Part shown: piece by piece, positions 18,646 through 27,277 of the stretch | Position numbering within the stretch: the first letter of the stretch is position 1 | Layout of the letters: the number at the start of each line of letters is the position of its first letter | From: Dermabacter vaginalis | GTDB lineage: Bacteria; Actinomycetota; Actinomycetes; Actinomycetales; Dermabacteraceae | Length of the DNA: 64,000 bases | Reading direction: 5' to 3' | Assembly: GCF_001678905.1 (NCBI RefSeq) | Contig: NZ_CP012117.1 | Span: 1-64,000, forward strand | The notes under the pieces: generated by a model | Told to the model about the DNA's origin: nothing | Databases searched by the model: none | The model's input: only the letters and a program-made list of their open reading frames with translations | Position numbers and translations under genes: made by a program

Positions 18646-19434
18646 GTGAGTTCCACTAGCGACGACAAGACCCAGCCGATTGCGAAGCAGGGCGGGCCCG
18701 AGCAGAGCGCCGAGTCCCGCAACGCCACCGCCGCGCTCTCGGAGGGCGTCACGAGCCGGATCGACGCGATTAAGAGCGGCGAAACCGACGAGCCGAAGTC
18801 GACCTCCCGCACCAAGAAGAATGCTCAGGCACAGGGTGCGAAAGAAGGAAACGCGGCAAGCGAGCAAGCGTCGGACCGCGCTGCTGCCCCCCAAGCCGGG
18901 CAGAGCCACGGCGCAAAAGCCGGTGGCCAGAGCCGTGGCGCGCACGATGCCCAGGCAAACCGCGCGCAGACCGGTGCGCAGCCGGTGCCGCGCAGCCGCA
19001 CAACCCACCAGCCGGCCGCACGGCCCGTGCCCGGTGCACACGAAACGGCACCCGCGCAGGAGGCACCCCGCCAGGGTGGCCGCCGCGTCAAACTTACGCT
19101 TTCGCAGCTCGACCCGTGGAGCGTCATGAAGCTGTCGTTCCTCGTGGCGATCGCCTTTGGTATCGCGCTCATTATCGCCGTGGCGATCCTGTGGCAGATC
19201 GTCGATGCGATCGGCTTGTGGGATCAGATCTACCAGATCGGTTCTGACCTCAACAGCGGCAAGCCGCTGCCGTTCATGGAGTACTTCGAGTTCTCGAAGA
19301 TGCTTTCGTACTCGGTGATCGTGGCCGTGCTCAACGTCGTGATCATTACCGCGCTCGGCACGCTGTTCGCGTTCCTGTACAACATCGTGGCCTCGCTGCT
19401 CGGCGGCTTGAAGGTCACGCTGACGGATAACTAA
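18646..19434 (+). CDS. DUF3566 domain membrane protein
   Basis: This ~262-residue protein is of the family encoded directly after gyrA in actinobacteria. The N-terminal ~140 residues are disordered and Ala/Gln/Arg-rich. The DUF3566 domain (LSQLDPWSVMKLSFLVAIAFGIALIIAVAILWQIVDAIG...) follows, with two transmembrane segments and a C-terminal VASLLGGLKVTLTD motif. GTG at 18646 has GAGGAG at proper distance; an ATG at 18628 is an alternative that lies too close to the gyrA stop for its own site. Its function is not firmly known. Confidence 0.9.
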   Translation: MSSTSDDKTQPIAKQGGPEQSAESRNATAALSEGVTSRIDAIKSGETDEPKSTSRTKKNAQAQGAKEGNAASEQASDRAAAPQAGQSHGAKAGGQSRGAHDAQANRAQTGAQPVPRSRTTHQPAARPVPGAHETAPAQEAPRQGGRRVKLTLSQLDPWSVMKLSFLVAIAFGIALIIAVAILWQIVDAIGLWDQIYQIGSDLNSGKPLPFMEYFEFSKMLSYSVIVAVLNVVIITALGTLFAFLYNIVASLLGGLKVTLTDN

Positions 19435-19450
19435 TTCTTGTCGTGAGGAA

Positions 19451-19483
19451 AGGGCCAGGCTTTTCGGAGCCTGGCCCTTTTGC
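19451..19483 (+). terminator. Terminator of the gyrBA-DUF3566 operon
   Basis: The strong stem GGGCCAGGCT/AGCCTGGCCC with a four-base loop is followed by TTTTG. It closes the housekeeping operon just before the type I restriction genes. Confidence 0.92.
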
Positions 19484-19521
19484 AATGCTTCGCGCGGAGC
19501 GTCCTCACGTACGATAGGAGC

Positions 19522-20994
19522 ATGATTCAAGGCGAGCTACGCAGCAGAATTGACCGGGTGTGGGACGCATTTTGGTCGGGAGGTATCAGTAATCCTCTTG
19601 AGGTGATCGAGCAGATCACATACCTGCTGTTTTTGCGGCGCCTCGATGATCTTCAGGACAATGCTGAGCGGAAGGCACGCTTCACGGGTAGTCCCATCGA
19701 GAATCCTGTCTATTTGCCGGGTCAGGAGCATTTGCGGTGGAAGAACCTGAGAGAGCTTTCTCCCGATCAGATGTTTGCGCGCATGAGCGGGGAGGTTTTC
19801 CCGTACCTGCAGAACCTCGGGCATCAGTTCTCCGGTGGGGATTCCACGTTCACCCAGCACATGAAGGGTGCCCGGTTCACGATTCCGAATGCGCAGCTGC
19901 TCACGAAGGTCGTGGACATGCTCGATCAGGTGCCTATGGAGAACCGGGATACGAACGGTGACCTGTATGAGTACATGCTCAGCAAGCTTGCGACGTCGGG
20001 AACAAATGGCCAGTTCCGCACCCCTCGGCACATCATCGAGTTGATGGTCGATCTGATGGCGCCGAAGCCGGGGGATCGGATTGTTGACCCGGCGTGTGGA
20101 ACGGCGGGTTTCCTCGTGGCGGCCTCGGAGTATCTGCGGGAGCATCACGAGGAACTTTTCCGCGATGCGACGCACCGCAAGGCGTTTCACACCTCGATGT
20201 TTAGTGGCTTCGATTTCGATTCGACGATGCTGCGTATTGGCAGCATGAACATGCTCATGCACGGGGTTGAGAACCCGGAGATTGCGTACCGTGATTCGCT
20301 TTCGGAGGGTGCTGCGGGCGAGGAGAGCCGGTACACCCTTATTCTTGCGAATCCTCCTTTTGCGGGGTCTCTTGATTACGACACGACCTCGAGTGACCTG
20401 CTGCGCATGGTGAAGACGAAAAAGACGGAGCTGCTGTTCCTTGCTCTTTTCCTCCGCCTTCTTGAGCCCGGTGGCCGGGCGGCTGTGATTGTGCCCGACG
20501 GCGTTCTTTTCGGGTCGAGCAGGGCACATAAGACTCTGCGCAAGACGATCGTGGAGGAGCAGAAGCTCGATGCCGTCATCAAGCTTCCCTCGGGCGTTTT
20601 CCGCCCCTATGCGGGTGTTTCCACCGCGATTCTTTTGTTCACGAAGACCGATTCGGGTGGTACCGAGGACGTGTGGTTCTATGACGTGAGGGCCGACGGT
20701 TTCTCGCTTGACGATAAGCGCAACCCGATCGACGACAGCGATCTTCCCGACGTTCGCAAGCGCTGGGCCGAGCGCCACGGCAGCGAGAAGGACCGCGCCC
20801 GCACCGAGCAGTCGTTCTGCGTTCCCAAAGCCGAGATCGTCGAGCAGGGCTACGACCTCTCCCTCAACCGCTACAAAGAGATCGAGTACGAGGAAGTCGA
20901 GCACCGCGACCCTGCCGACATCATCGCCGACATCAAACAGCTCAACGCCGAGATCGACCGCGAGCTCGCGGAGCTGGAGGAGATGCTGCGATGA
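19522..20994 (+). CDS. hsdM: Type I restriction-modification system DNA methyltransferase (M subunit)
   Basis: This 490-residue adenine-N6 methyltransferase subunit starts at an ATG with AGGAG ten bases upstream; an earlier in-frame ATG lies inside the terminator. It shows the HsdM N-terminal helical bundle (LRSRIDRVWDAFWSGGISNPLEVIEQITYLLFLRRLD), the SAM-binding DPACGTAGFL motif and the catalytic NPPF motif. HsdM methylates the bipartite site together with HsdS. It overlaps hsdS by 4 bp (ATGA), so the operon is translationally coupled. Confidence 0.96.
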   Translation: MIQGELRSRIDRVWDAFWSGGISNPLEVIEQITYLLFLRRLDDLQDNAERKARFTGSPIENPVYLPGQEHLRWKNLRELSPDQMFARMSGEVFPYLQNLGHQFSGGDSTFTQHMKGARFTIPNAQLLTKVVDMLDQVPMENRDTNGDLYEYMLSKLATSGTNGQFRTPRHIIELMVDLMAPKPGDRIVDPACGTAGFLVAASEYLREHHEELFRDATHRKAFHTSMFSGFDFDSTMLRIGSMNMLMHGVENPEIAYRDSLSEGAAGEESRYTLILANPPFAGSLDYDTTSSDLLRMVKTKKTELLFLALFLRLLEPGGRAAVIVPDGVLFGSSRAHKTLRKTIVEEQKLDAVIKLPSGVFRPYAGVSTAILLFTKTDSGGTEDVWFYDVRADGFSLDDKRNPIDDSDLPDVRKRWAERHGSEKDRARTEQSFCVPKAEIVEQGYDLSLNRYKEIEYEEVEHRDPADIIADIKQLNAEIDRELAELEEMLR

Positions 20995-22085
20995 GGATGG
21001 TGAAGCTGGGCGAAATAAGTAGTCCTAAGCAATGGCGCTCTCTGCCTAAGTCAGCGATGACAGCGACGGGATATCCCGTCTACGGAGCAAATGGGCGTAT
21101 TGGGTGGTATTCCGAGTACACACACGAGCATCCCGTCATTGCTATAGGTTGTCGGGGGTCTATTGGGAGCGTTCACCTATCTGAGCCACGCAGCTACATC
21201 ACGAGTAACGCAATGGCACTGGATTCTTTGCGAACTGATCTAGTAGATCGAAATTTTCTTCTTAGATTCCTCTCCTGGCGTGGATTCCGGGATGTAACAA
21301 GTGGTTCGTCGCAACCGCAGCTAACGCGTCAAAATATTGTCAAAATCGATGTCCCCCTGCCTACGTTGACTGAACAAAGACGGATTGCGGCGATCCTGGA
21401 CAAAGCCGACGCCATCCGTACCAAGCGCCGACAGACGCTCGCTCGACTCGGTGAGCTCAAGGTCTCACTGTTTGACTCTATGTTCTACGGAAAGGGGTAT
21501 GCCACCGCGCCTTTGAACGATGTATGTCTCAGGCGTGGAGAGTACGGTTCTACCGTTGCCAGTACTGAAATCAGTGATGATCTTCCTCGATATGTCAGAA
21601 TTACTGACATTCAAGAAGACGGAAATCTCTCAGGCGAAGCTCGTGGGCCAGCGGGTGCGTCTTCGGAATGGAATCGTTACCTGCTGAACGACGGCGATAT
21701 TCTCTTTGCAAGATCAGGCGCAACAGTTGGCAAAACATTTCTTTATCGAAGCTCGGACGGCCCATGCGTCTTCGCCGGCTATTTGATTCGCTTCGTCCCG
21801 AATACTAAATTAGTCGACCCAGCGTTTCTCTTTTCGTTCACCCGCACCTCAAGGTATAAATCCTGGGTTGCTGCCCGGCAGAATGTTGTGGCGCAGCCGA
21901 ACATTAACGCCAAGCAATATGGATCTGAGCTTATGGTTCCTTTGCCCCCAATCGAATACCAAAAAGAATTCGCTCGTCGTGTTAAGGCGATAGACAACAT
22001 AAGCGCTAACGTCAAGGAGATCCTTGAGCAAGACGATGCTCTCTTCGCCTCCCTCCAATCCCGCGCGTTCAAAGGAGAACTCTGA
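20991..22085 (+). CDS. hsdS: Type I restriction-modification system specificity subunit
   Basis: This 364-residue protein sets the target sequence of the complex. It has two target-recognition domains, about residues 1-120 and 170-320, each followed by a conserved helical spacer (LPTLTEQRRIAAILDKADAIRTKRRQT and LPPIEYQKEFARRVKAIDNI). The target domains have visibly lower G+C and more A/T-ending codons than hsdM and hsdR, the usual sign that hsdS domains are swapped horizontally. The recognition sequence cannot be predicted by eye. It overlaps hsdR by one base. Confidence 0.95.
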   Translation: MRMVKLGEISSPKQWRSLPKSAMTATGYPVYGANGRIGWYSEYTHEHPVIAIGCRGSIGSVHLSEPRSYITSNAMALDSLRTDLVDRNFLLRFLSWRGFRDVTSGSSQPQLTRQNIVKIDVPLPTLTEQRRIAAILDKADAIRTKRRQTLARLGELKVSLFDSMFYGKGYATAPLNDVCLRRGEYGSTVASTEISDDLPRYVRITDIQEDGNLSGEARGPAGASSEWNRYLLNDGDILFARSGATVGKTFLYRSSDGPCVFAGYLIRFVPNTKLVDPAFLFSFTRTSRYKSWVAARQNVVAQPNINAKQYGSELMVPLPPIEYQKEFARRVKAIDNISANVKEILEQDDALFASLQSRAFKGEL

Positions 22086-25000
22086 TGGGCAACTTCGACT
22101 TCTTGCGGGCTGAGTGGCCGCAGATTCATGAGAGCTGCGCGAAGGCGGAGTCGTATGTGACGAACGATCCGTCGACGGCGTGCATTCTCGCCCGCAGGTC
22201 GATCGAAGTGCTCGTGATGCACCTGTACCGCTTGCTCGATCTGCCGGAGCCATACAAGCGCGACCTTGCGGCGCATATCGCGGATCCTCGCTTCAAGCGG
22301 ATCACGGGAGATGGCATCACCACGAAACTGATGCTCATCAAAAACGTGGGCAACAAGGCCGTGCACTCCCCGCAGCCAATTCCCGCGGGTGCCGCCCTGC
22401 AGGTCATGAGGGAGCTCTACCTCGTCATGGTGTGGGCCGCGTTTCGCTACTCGGCCTCGCCCGATGCCGTGCCGATGGGACAGCAGTTCGACCCGAAGCT
22501 CGCTGCGCAGGCTGCGCCGCTGTCCCGCGCGGACGTCGTGAAACTCGCCGAAAAGTTCAGGGAACAAGACGAAGCGCACGCACGCGCACTCGAAGAGCGC
22601 GACAGCCTCATCGCAGAACTCGACGCGGAAATCGAGAAGATGCGCGCCGAAGTCCGGGCCGCGCAAGCAGAAAAAACCCGCAGCGACACCCAGGACTACC
22701 GGGAAGACGAAACCCGCGACCAGTTCATCGACCTGCTGCTCAACGAAGCCGGATGGCCGCTCGACAAGCAGCGCGACCGCGAATACCCCGTCACGGGAAT
22801 GCCGAGCGCAACCGGCAAGGGGTACGTGGACTACGTGCTGTGGGGGTCCGACGGTCTCCCGCTTGCCGTCGTCGAAGCAAAACGCACGCGCCGCTCACCC
22901 CTCGAAGGCCAAGAACAAGCCCGCCTATATGCCGACGCCCTCGAACGAGAATTCGGGCGAAGGCCCATCATCTACTACACCAACGGCTACACGCACGAGA
23001 TCTGGGACGATGCCTCGGGCTACCCGCCGCGTGCCGTGCAAGGGTTCGCGACCGCTGAACAGCTTGAGCTTCTCATCCAGCGCCGCTTGACCCGCCGCCC
23101 GCTCGCCACTGAACCCGTGGATCCCGAGATCGCGGGCCGTTACTACCAAGTGCGTGCCATCAGCGCCATAGGTAACGCGTTCGACAGCAAGCAGCGCCAC
23201 GCCCTGCTCGTCATGGCGACCGGCACGGGCAAGACCCGTACGTCCGTGGCCCTCGTCAAACAGCTCATGAACGCTGGGTGGGTGAAAAACGTGCTGTTCC
23301 TCGCCGACCGCACGGCTCTCGTGGACCAGGCGCATAAGGCGTTTCTTGCGCACTATCCCGAATCGGGGCCCGTCAACCTCCTGAAGGACCCCGATAAGTC
23401 GGGCCGAGTGTCTTTCTGCACGTACCAGACGATGCTCGGGCTGATTCAAAAAGTCGACGGCGAGCAGCGACTCTTTGGCCCCGGGCACTTCGACCTCGTG
23501 ATCATCGACGAGGCCCACCGCAGCGTGTATGCGAAATACGGCTACATCTTCGAATACTTCGATTCGCTTCTGCTTGGCCTTACCGCGACCCCGAAAGACG
23601 AGGTCGACCACAACACCTACCGGCTGTTCCAGCTCGAAGACGGTGTTCCCACCGACGCCTACTCCCTCGACCAGGGCATCACAGACGGGTACCTCGTGCC
23701 GCCGAAGGGTGTGTCCGTGGGGACGACGTTCTTGCGCCGCGGCATCCGCTATAGCGATCTCAGTGAAAGCGAAAAAGACGACTGGGACATGATGGACTGG
23801 GGCGAAGACGGGCCGCCTGACAGCATCGAGGCCGATGAAATCAACCGCTTCCTCTTCAACGAGGACACGGTGGATAAGGTTCTCGCGCTCCTCATGGAAT
23901 CCGGCCACAAGGTTGCCGGAGGAGACCGCCTCGCTAAAACCATCATCTTCGCGAAGAACCAGCGCCACGCCGATTTCATTGCCCAGCGATTCGATGCTGG
24001 CTGGCCGCATCTCGCGGGGGAGTTTGCGCGCGTCATCACGCACGGCGTTTCCTACGCGAGCTCGCTTATCGAAAGTTTCGAGAACGCGGATTCCGCTCCG
24101 CATATCGCGATCAGCGTGGACATGCTCGACACCGGCATCGACGTTCCCGAAGTGGCGAACCTCGTGTTTTTCAAACCCGTGCGCTCGAAAACAAAATTCT
24201 GGCAGATGATCGGCCGCGGCACCCGCCTGTGCCCCGGCCTCTACGGCGAAGGTGAAGACAAGAAAGACTTCTACGTCTTCGACTTCTGCGGCAACCTCGA
24301 ATTCTTCAGCCAGAACCTCCCTACCGTCGAAGGTTCTCTTCAAAAGTCGCTCACCCAGCGCATTTTCGAGCACCGCGTGGCGCTCGTGCGCGGCATTGAC
24401 ATGTCGAACGGCGACCCCGATCTTCGCCGCGACACCGCCCAGCTCCTCCACGAGTTCGTCACCGGGATGACTCTCGACAACGTGCTCGTGCGCCCACATC
24501 GTCGGCTCGTGGAAAAATTTAGCGACGGCAATGCGTGGGACGATCTCAGTGCCGAAGACGCCCACGACGTGCTCACACTTGGCGGCTTGCCGAGCAAAGC
24601 AAACGTCGGACCCGAGCCCGCCAAACGCTTTGACCTGCTGATCCTGCGTGCCCAAGTGGCCCTTCTGGACGGTGACACCGCTGGTGTTGACCGCATTCGC
24701 GAAACCGTGCAGGCCATCGCGACGGACCTGCTAGGCCGCACCAGCATCCCCCTCGTCGTCGCCCGCGCCGATCTGCTCGAGGACGTCGCCGGAGACGACT
24801 GGTGGGTGGACGTCACCCTGCCAATGCTCGAACTCGCCCGCGTGCGCCTGCGCGACCTCGCGGGGTTTGTGGTGTCCGACGGCGGCCGCAACCCGGTGTA
24901 CACCGACTTTGAAGACACCCTCACCGATGCCGTCGACATCGATCTTCCCGGCACAACGCCCGGCATGAACTGGGATAGATTCCGCGACAAAACCAGGGCC

Positions 25001-25447
25001 TACCTGCGCGAACACAGCGACCACCTCGCGATCCAAAAGCTCCGCCGCAACAAGCAACTCACCGAGACCGACCTTGGTGAGTTCGAGAAAATGCTCCAAC
25101 AACTCGGGGCAGAACGAACCCACATCGACAGGGCCGTTCACGAAAGCGGAAGCCTCGGCCTGTTCCTCCGCTCCCTATCGGGACTCGATCGTGCCGCAGC
25201 GGTTGAAGCCTTCGCACAGTTCCTCGACGAGTCCACGCACACCGTCGAGCAGATTCGCTTCGTCGACATGATCGTTTCCGAACTCACCGTGAACGGCATC
25301 ATGGAGCCGAGCCGAATCTTCGAATCCCCGTACACGGACGACTTCCAACCCGTCGATACTCTCTTCCCTGAAACGGACGTCGAGAGCATCGTGACGAGCC
25401 TCCGAGTGATCCGCGCGAACGCTGATCCTGAACAGAAACGCGCCTGA
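22085..25447 (+). CDS. hsdR: Type I restriction-modification system endonuclease/translocase (R subunit)
   Basis: This 1120-residue motor and nuclease subunit starts with a DUF4145-like helical domain (about 1-130: SCAKAESYV, RRSIEVLVMHLY, KNVGNKAVHS). A coiled coil (about 150-205) and an HsdR N-terminal PD-(D/E)xK nuclease with DYVLWGSDGLPLAVVEAKR near residues 246-265 follow. The SF2 helicase part has Walker A MATGTGKT (about 377) and DEAH (about 473) with LLGLTATPKDE. The C-terminal helical domain contacts HsdM. Domains and motifs are intact, so the operon is probably functional. Confidence 0.95.
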   Translation: MGNFDFLRAEWPQIHESCAKAESYVTNDPSTACILARRSIEVLVMHLYRLLDLPEPYKRDLAAHIADPRFKRITGDGITTKLMLIKNVGNKAVHSPQPIPAGAALQVMRELYLVMVWAAFRYSASPDAVPMGQQFDPKLAAQAAPLSRADVVKLAEKFREQDEAHARALEERDSLIAELDAEIEKMRAEVRAAQAEKTRSDTQDYREDETRDQFIDLLLNEAGWPLDKQRDREYPVTGMPSATGKGYVDYVLWGSDGLPLAVVEAKRTRRSPLEGQEQARLYADALEREFGRRPIIYYTNGYTHEIWDDASGYPPRAVQGFATAEQLELLIQRRLTRRPLATEPVDPEIAGRYYQVRAISAIGNAFDSKQRHALLVMATGTGKTRTSVALVKQLMNAGWVKNVLFLADRTALVDQAHKAFLAHYPESGPVNLLKDPDKSGRVSFCTYQTMLGLIQKVDGEQRLFGPGHFDLVIIDEAHRSVYAKYGYIFEYFDSLLLGLTATPKDEVDHNTYRLFQLEDGVPTDAYSLDQGITDGYLVPPKGVSVGTTFLRRGIRYSDLSESEKDDWDMMDWGEDGPPDSIEADEINRFLFNEDTVDKVLALLMESGHKVAGGDRLAKTIIFAKNQRHADFIAQRFDAGWPHLAGEFARVITHGVSYASSLIESFENADSAPHIAISVDMLDTGIDVPEVANLVFFKPVRSKTKFWQMIGRGTRLCPGLYGEGEDKKDFYVFDFCGNLEFFSQNLPTVEGSLQKSLTQRIFEHRVALVRGIDMSNGDPDLRRDTAQLLHEFVTGMTLDNVLVRPHRRLVEKFSDGNAWDDLSAEDAHDVLTLGGLPSKANVGPEPAKRFDLLILRAQVALLDGDTAGVDRIRETVQAIATDLLGRTSIPLVVARADLLEDVAGDDWWVDVTLPMLELARVRLRDLAGFVVSDGGRNPVYTDFEDTLTDAVDIDLPGTTPGMNWDRFRDKTRAYLREHSDHLAIQKLRRNKQLTETDLGEFEKMLQQLGAERTHIDRAVHESGSLGLFLRSLSGLDRAAAVEAFAQFLDESTHTVEQIRFVDMIVSELTVNGIMEPSRIFESPYTDDFQPVDTLFPETDVESIVTSLRVIRANADPEQKRA

Positions 25448-25569
25448 CCGTAGGCGCCCCGGAGATCGCGTCGTGTGGCGTGCCCTACACGTGCCACTAA
25501 GCGTTTGTGTGAGGGGCCTGAACTGGGTTAGAGTGTTTCCTCGTTGGAGTTGCGCAAGTTGCTCCAGGA

Positions 25570-25643
25570 GGGCCTATAGCTCAGTCGGTTAGAGCGCTGT
25601 CCTGATAAGACAGAGGTCGCTGGTTCAAGTCCAGCTAGGCCCA
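25570..25643 (+). tRNA. tRNA-Ile (GAT)
   Basis: A 74-nt cloverleaf has a 7-bp acceptor stem GGGCCTA/TAGGCCC, anticodon stem CTGTC/GACAG and loop CTGATAA with anticodon GAT at 25604-25606, plus the T-loop GGTTCAAGTCC. CCA is not fully encoded (CCCA then CTC). tRNA-Ile downstream of gyrA is typical of actinobacteria. Confidence 0.97.
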
Positions 25644-25662
25644 CTCAACGAACGGAGGCACC

Positions 25663-25791
25663 GTGAAGTATCTACGCGCACTTCTCATGCTCATCGCCTC
25701 CGCCGCCGTCGGCCTCATCGCCTGGCGGAAAGTTGAAGAAAAACAGTTGAGGGATGATCTTTGGCAAGAAGCCGAAGAGCAGACTCGCTGA
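25663..25791 (+). CDS. DLW-39 family small membrane protein
   Basis: This 42-residue protein, VKYLRALLMLIASAAVGLIA...DDLWQEAEEQTR, starts at a GTG after GGAGG. It has one transmembrane helix and ends with the DLW-x-EA signature that gives the family its name. DLW-39 genes are small and typically sit between tRNA-Ile and tRNA-Ala after gyrA, exactly as here. No function is known to me. Confidence 0.9.
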   Translation: MKYLRALLMLIASAAVGLIAWRKVEEKQLRDDLWQEAEEQTR

Positions 25792-25798
25792 TATACCG

Positions 25799-25871
25799 GG
25801 GGCTATGGCGCAATTGGTAGCGCACCTGCTTTGCAAGCAGGGGGTTACGGGTTCGAGTCCCGTTAGCTCCA
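25799..25871 (+). tRNA. tRNA-Ala (TGC)
   Basis: A 73-nt cloverleaf has acceptor GGGGCTA/TAGCTCC (one G-T pair), anticodon arm CCTGC-TTTGCAA-GCAGG with anticodon TGC and T-arm ACGGGTTCGAGTCCCGT. It begins 7 bp after the DLW-39 stop. Confidence 0.97.
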
Positions 25872-25894
25872 CATAGGACGAGATAATCGGAACT

Positions 25895-25922
25895 TGCCCC
25901 GCCTGGTGGCGGGGCAGTTTTG
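25895..25922. terminator. Terminator after tRNA-Ala
   Basis: The hairpin TGCCCCGCC-TGGT-GGCGGGGCA (25895-25916) is followed by GTTTTGTTT. It ends the tRNA/DLW-39 unit and may also serve the convergent remnant described next. Confidence 0.85.
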
Positions 25923-25924
25923 TT

Positions 25925-26078
25925 TCTGCGGTCACGTGGGCCGCAGTATCGATGTTGATGTAGACGAGAACGGTGTCGGTGGTCTGCTCGAGGGTGCAGG
26001 TGGCGAGTTCTTCGTCGTCGATGGTGATCGGGGGACCGAGCGCGGTCGAGGATGCATCGTTTGGTTTCGCGTGTAGCG
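25925..26078 (-). pseudogene. C-terminal remnant of an unidentified gene
   Basis: Read on the - strand, about 50 codons have strong host-like GC3 and a plausible protein sequence (PPITIDDEELATCTLEQTTD then VLVYINIDTAAHV). The frame meets a TAG immediately upstream and has no start. At the 3' side it stays open into the tRNA unless shifted by one base, when a TGA occurs at once. I read this as the truncated tail of a host gene convergent with the tRNAs, cut near 26,078 where A+T-richer accessory DNA begins. The family is not recognised. Confidence 0.4.
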
Positions 26079-26474
26079 CTAACTATCCACGACCAAGAGA
26101 TACGAGACGGCCAGTAGCATTGCCAGTACCCCGCACTTCAGCGGAAGACGCGTATGTTTCCTGTTCAACACGATGCTGGTCGGCATGTGCGGTGCGAGAA
26201 TTTGCGCGTGTGGACGTTGGCAAACTAGATCGGGCAAAACTTGAGTTGGGTCCCTTCCGTGTCGCCGTCGACAACGAAGCAAGAAGGATCACTCAGGCTG
26301 AAGCCACCAGGCCGATAAACGTATCCAACGATGAGCCACAAAGGTTAAATGGGCCCATACCGGTCGTCTTTGCCCTTTGCAGAACGACGGTGTTCGGTTC
26401 CGATTCGCCTCGATTTCAGAGATACATGCGATGCTTAGATGGGACGACCATCAGGAACAGGAAGTGGTGCGAGC
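26079..26474. other. 396-bp stretch without a convincing gene
   Basis: Base composition is lower in G+C than the flanking host genes. The only open frames are short, lack ribosome-binding sites and have irregular codon use. A 67-codon frame on the - strand (26079-26282) ends in a hydrophobic segment, but I cannot support it as a gene. The start of the accessory region probably lies here. Confidence 0.4.
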
Positions 26475-27008
26475 ATGGCAAACGGGTTCAAGATAAACAA
26501 GAAAGTTATGCGAAATTTGACGCGTGAGATTGAGCGCGACTTTGCCAAAAACCCTGTCCGGGTGCCGTTAAGAGCAGACCACAGTACCGTCGCACTTCCC
26601 GCTGCTAAGACTGTCAACAACTACCACGGGCCGGTCGTCTTTACCGTAAACGGCGATAACGCCCAGGTTGCATGGGGCAACCAGAGCTCCACGCAGGTTC
26701 AGAAGCACGCTGATCAGGTTGCCGCTGGCTACGAGCAACTAGCAGAACTACTTACCGACATCCTTGCGAACCTGCCGACCTTTCAACTTGATGGGACTGA
26801 TGGGGAAGTGCTTCGCGAGAATGCCAACCTCGTCCTTCAGGAAGTGGTTAAGTCCGAACCTGACCAGAGCGTCGTGCGCCGCGGAGTCACTTTAATCAAG
26901 GGACTGCTCGCTCCGCTCAGCGCAGGTATCGGAAAGGCTGTGACCGAGGAGGCCGTCGAAGCCGCACGCCAGGCAATCTATGCTCTAGGGTCCTCATTGC
27001 CTTTCTGA
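26475..27008 (+). CDS. Hypothetical protein of unknown function
   Basis: This 177-residue protein runs from the ATG at 26475; a start at 26439 would add 12 residues of low-complexity sequence. The N-terminal third (MANGFKINKKVMRNLTREIERDF) is basic and helical. The centre has a beta-hairpin-like segment VVFTVNGDNAQVAWGNQSS, and the rest is predicted helical with a final LIKGLLAPLSAGIGKAVTEEAVEAARQAIYAL amphipathic stretch. No enzymatic motif is seen. It is convergent with the large STAND-like gene 270 bp away, so co-transcription is excluded. A place in a defence module is only a possibility. Confidence 0.65.
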   Translation: MANGFKINKKVMRNLTREIERDFAKNPVRVPLRADHSTVALPAAKTVNNYHGPVVFTVNGDNAQVAWGNQSSTQVQKHADQVAAGYEQLAELLTDILANLPTFQLDGTDGEVLRENANLVLQEVVKSEPDQSVVRRGVTLIKGLLAPLSAGIGKAVTEEAVEAARQAIYALGSSLPF

Positions 27009-27277
27009 GAACCTGTGTGTCATGACCGCGAATCTCTAATTACGACAGACGGTTCTGAGAGACAGTAGCTACACCCGATGCGGTGTCCGGTTCGCCTTTA
27101 GAATGCGAAGAGTTGATTTCGAGCAGCTCACTAGGTACCAGGTTCAGCAGGGACGAGATGGCGCCCAGGAGATCGGGCAATTGATGGTCGTAGTTTCGTT
27201 AGCCGTGCTGGTCGGGTGTGTATCGCGCATTTTTGGGTAGTGGCGTTCCTTCGCGGGTATGTAGGGCCTGTGAGGCA

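Noticed and set aside
15882-18815. 977-codon open frame antisense to gyrA
   Set aside because: It mirrors the GC-biased codons of gyrA and has no recognisable domain.
25672-25935. 87-codon open frame on the - strand over tRNA-Ala
   Set aside because: The segment VELTGLEPVTPCLQSRCATN is the familiar artefact of reading a tRNA gene backwards.
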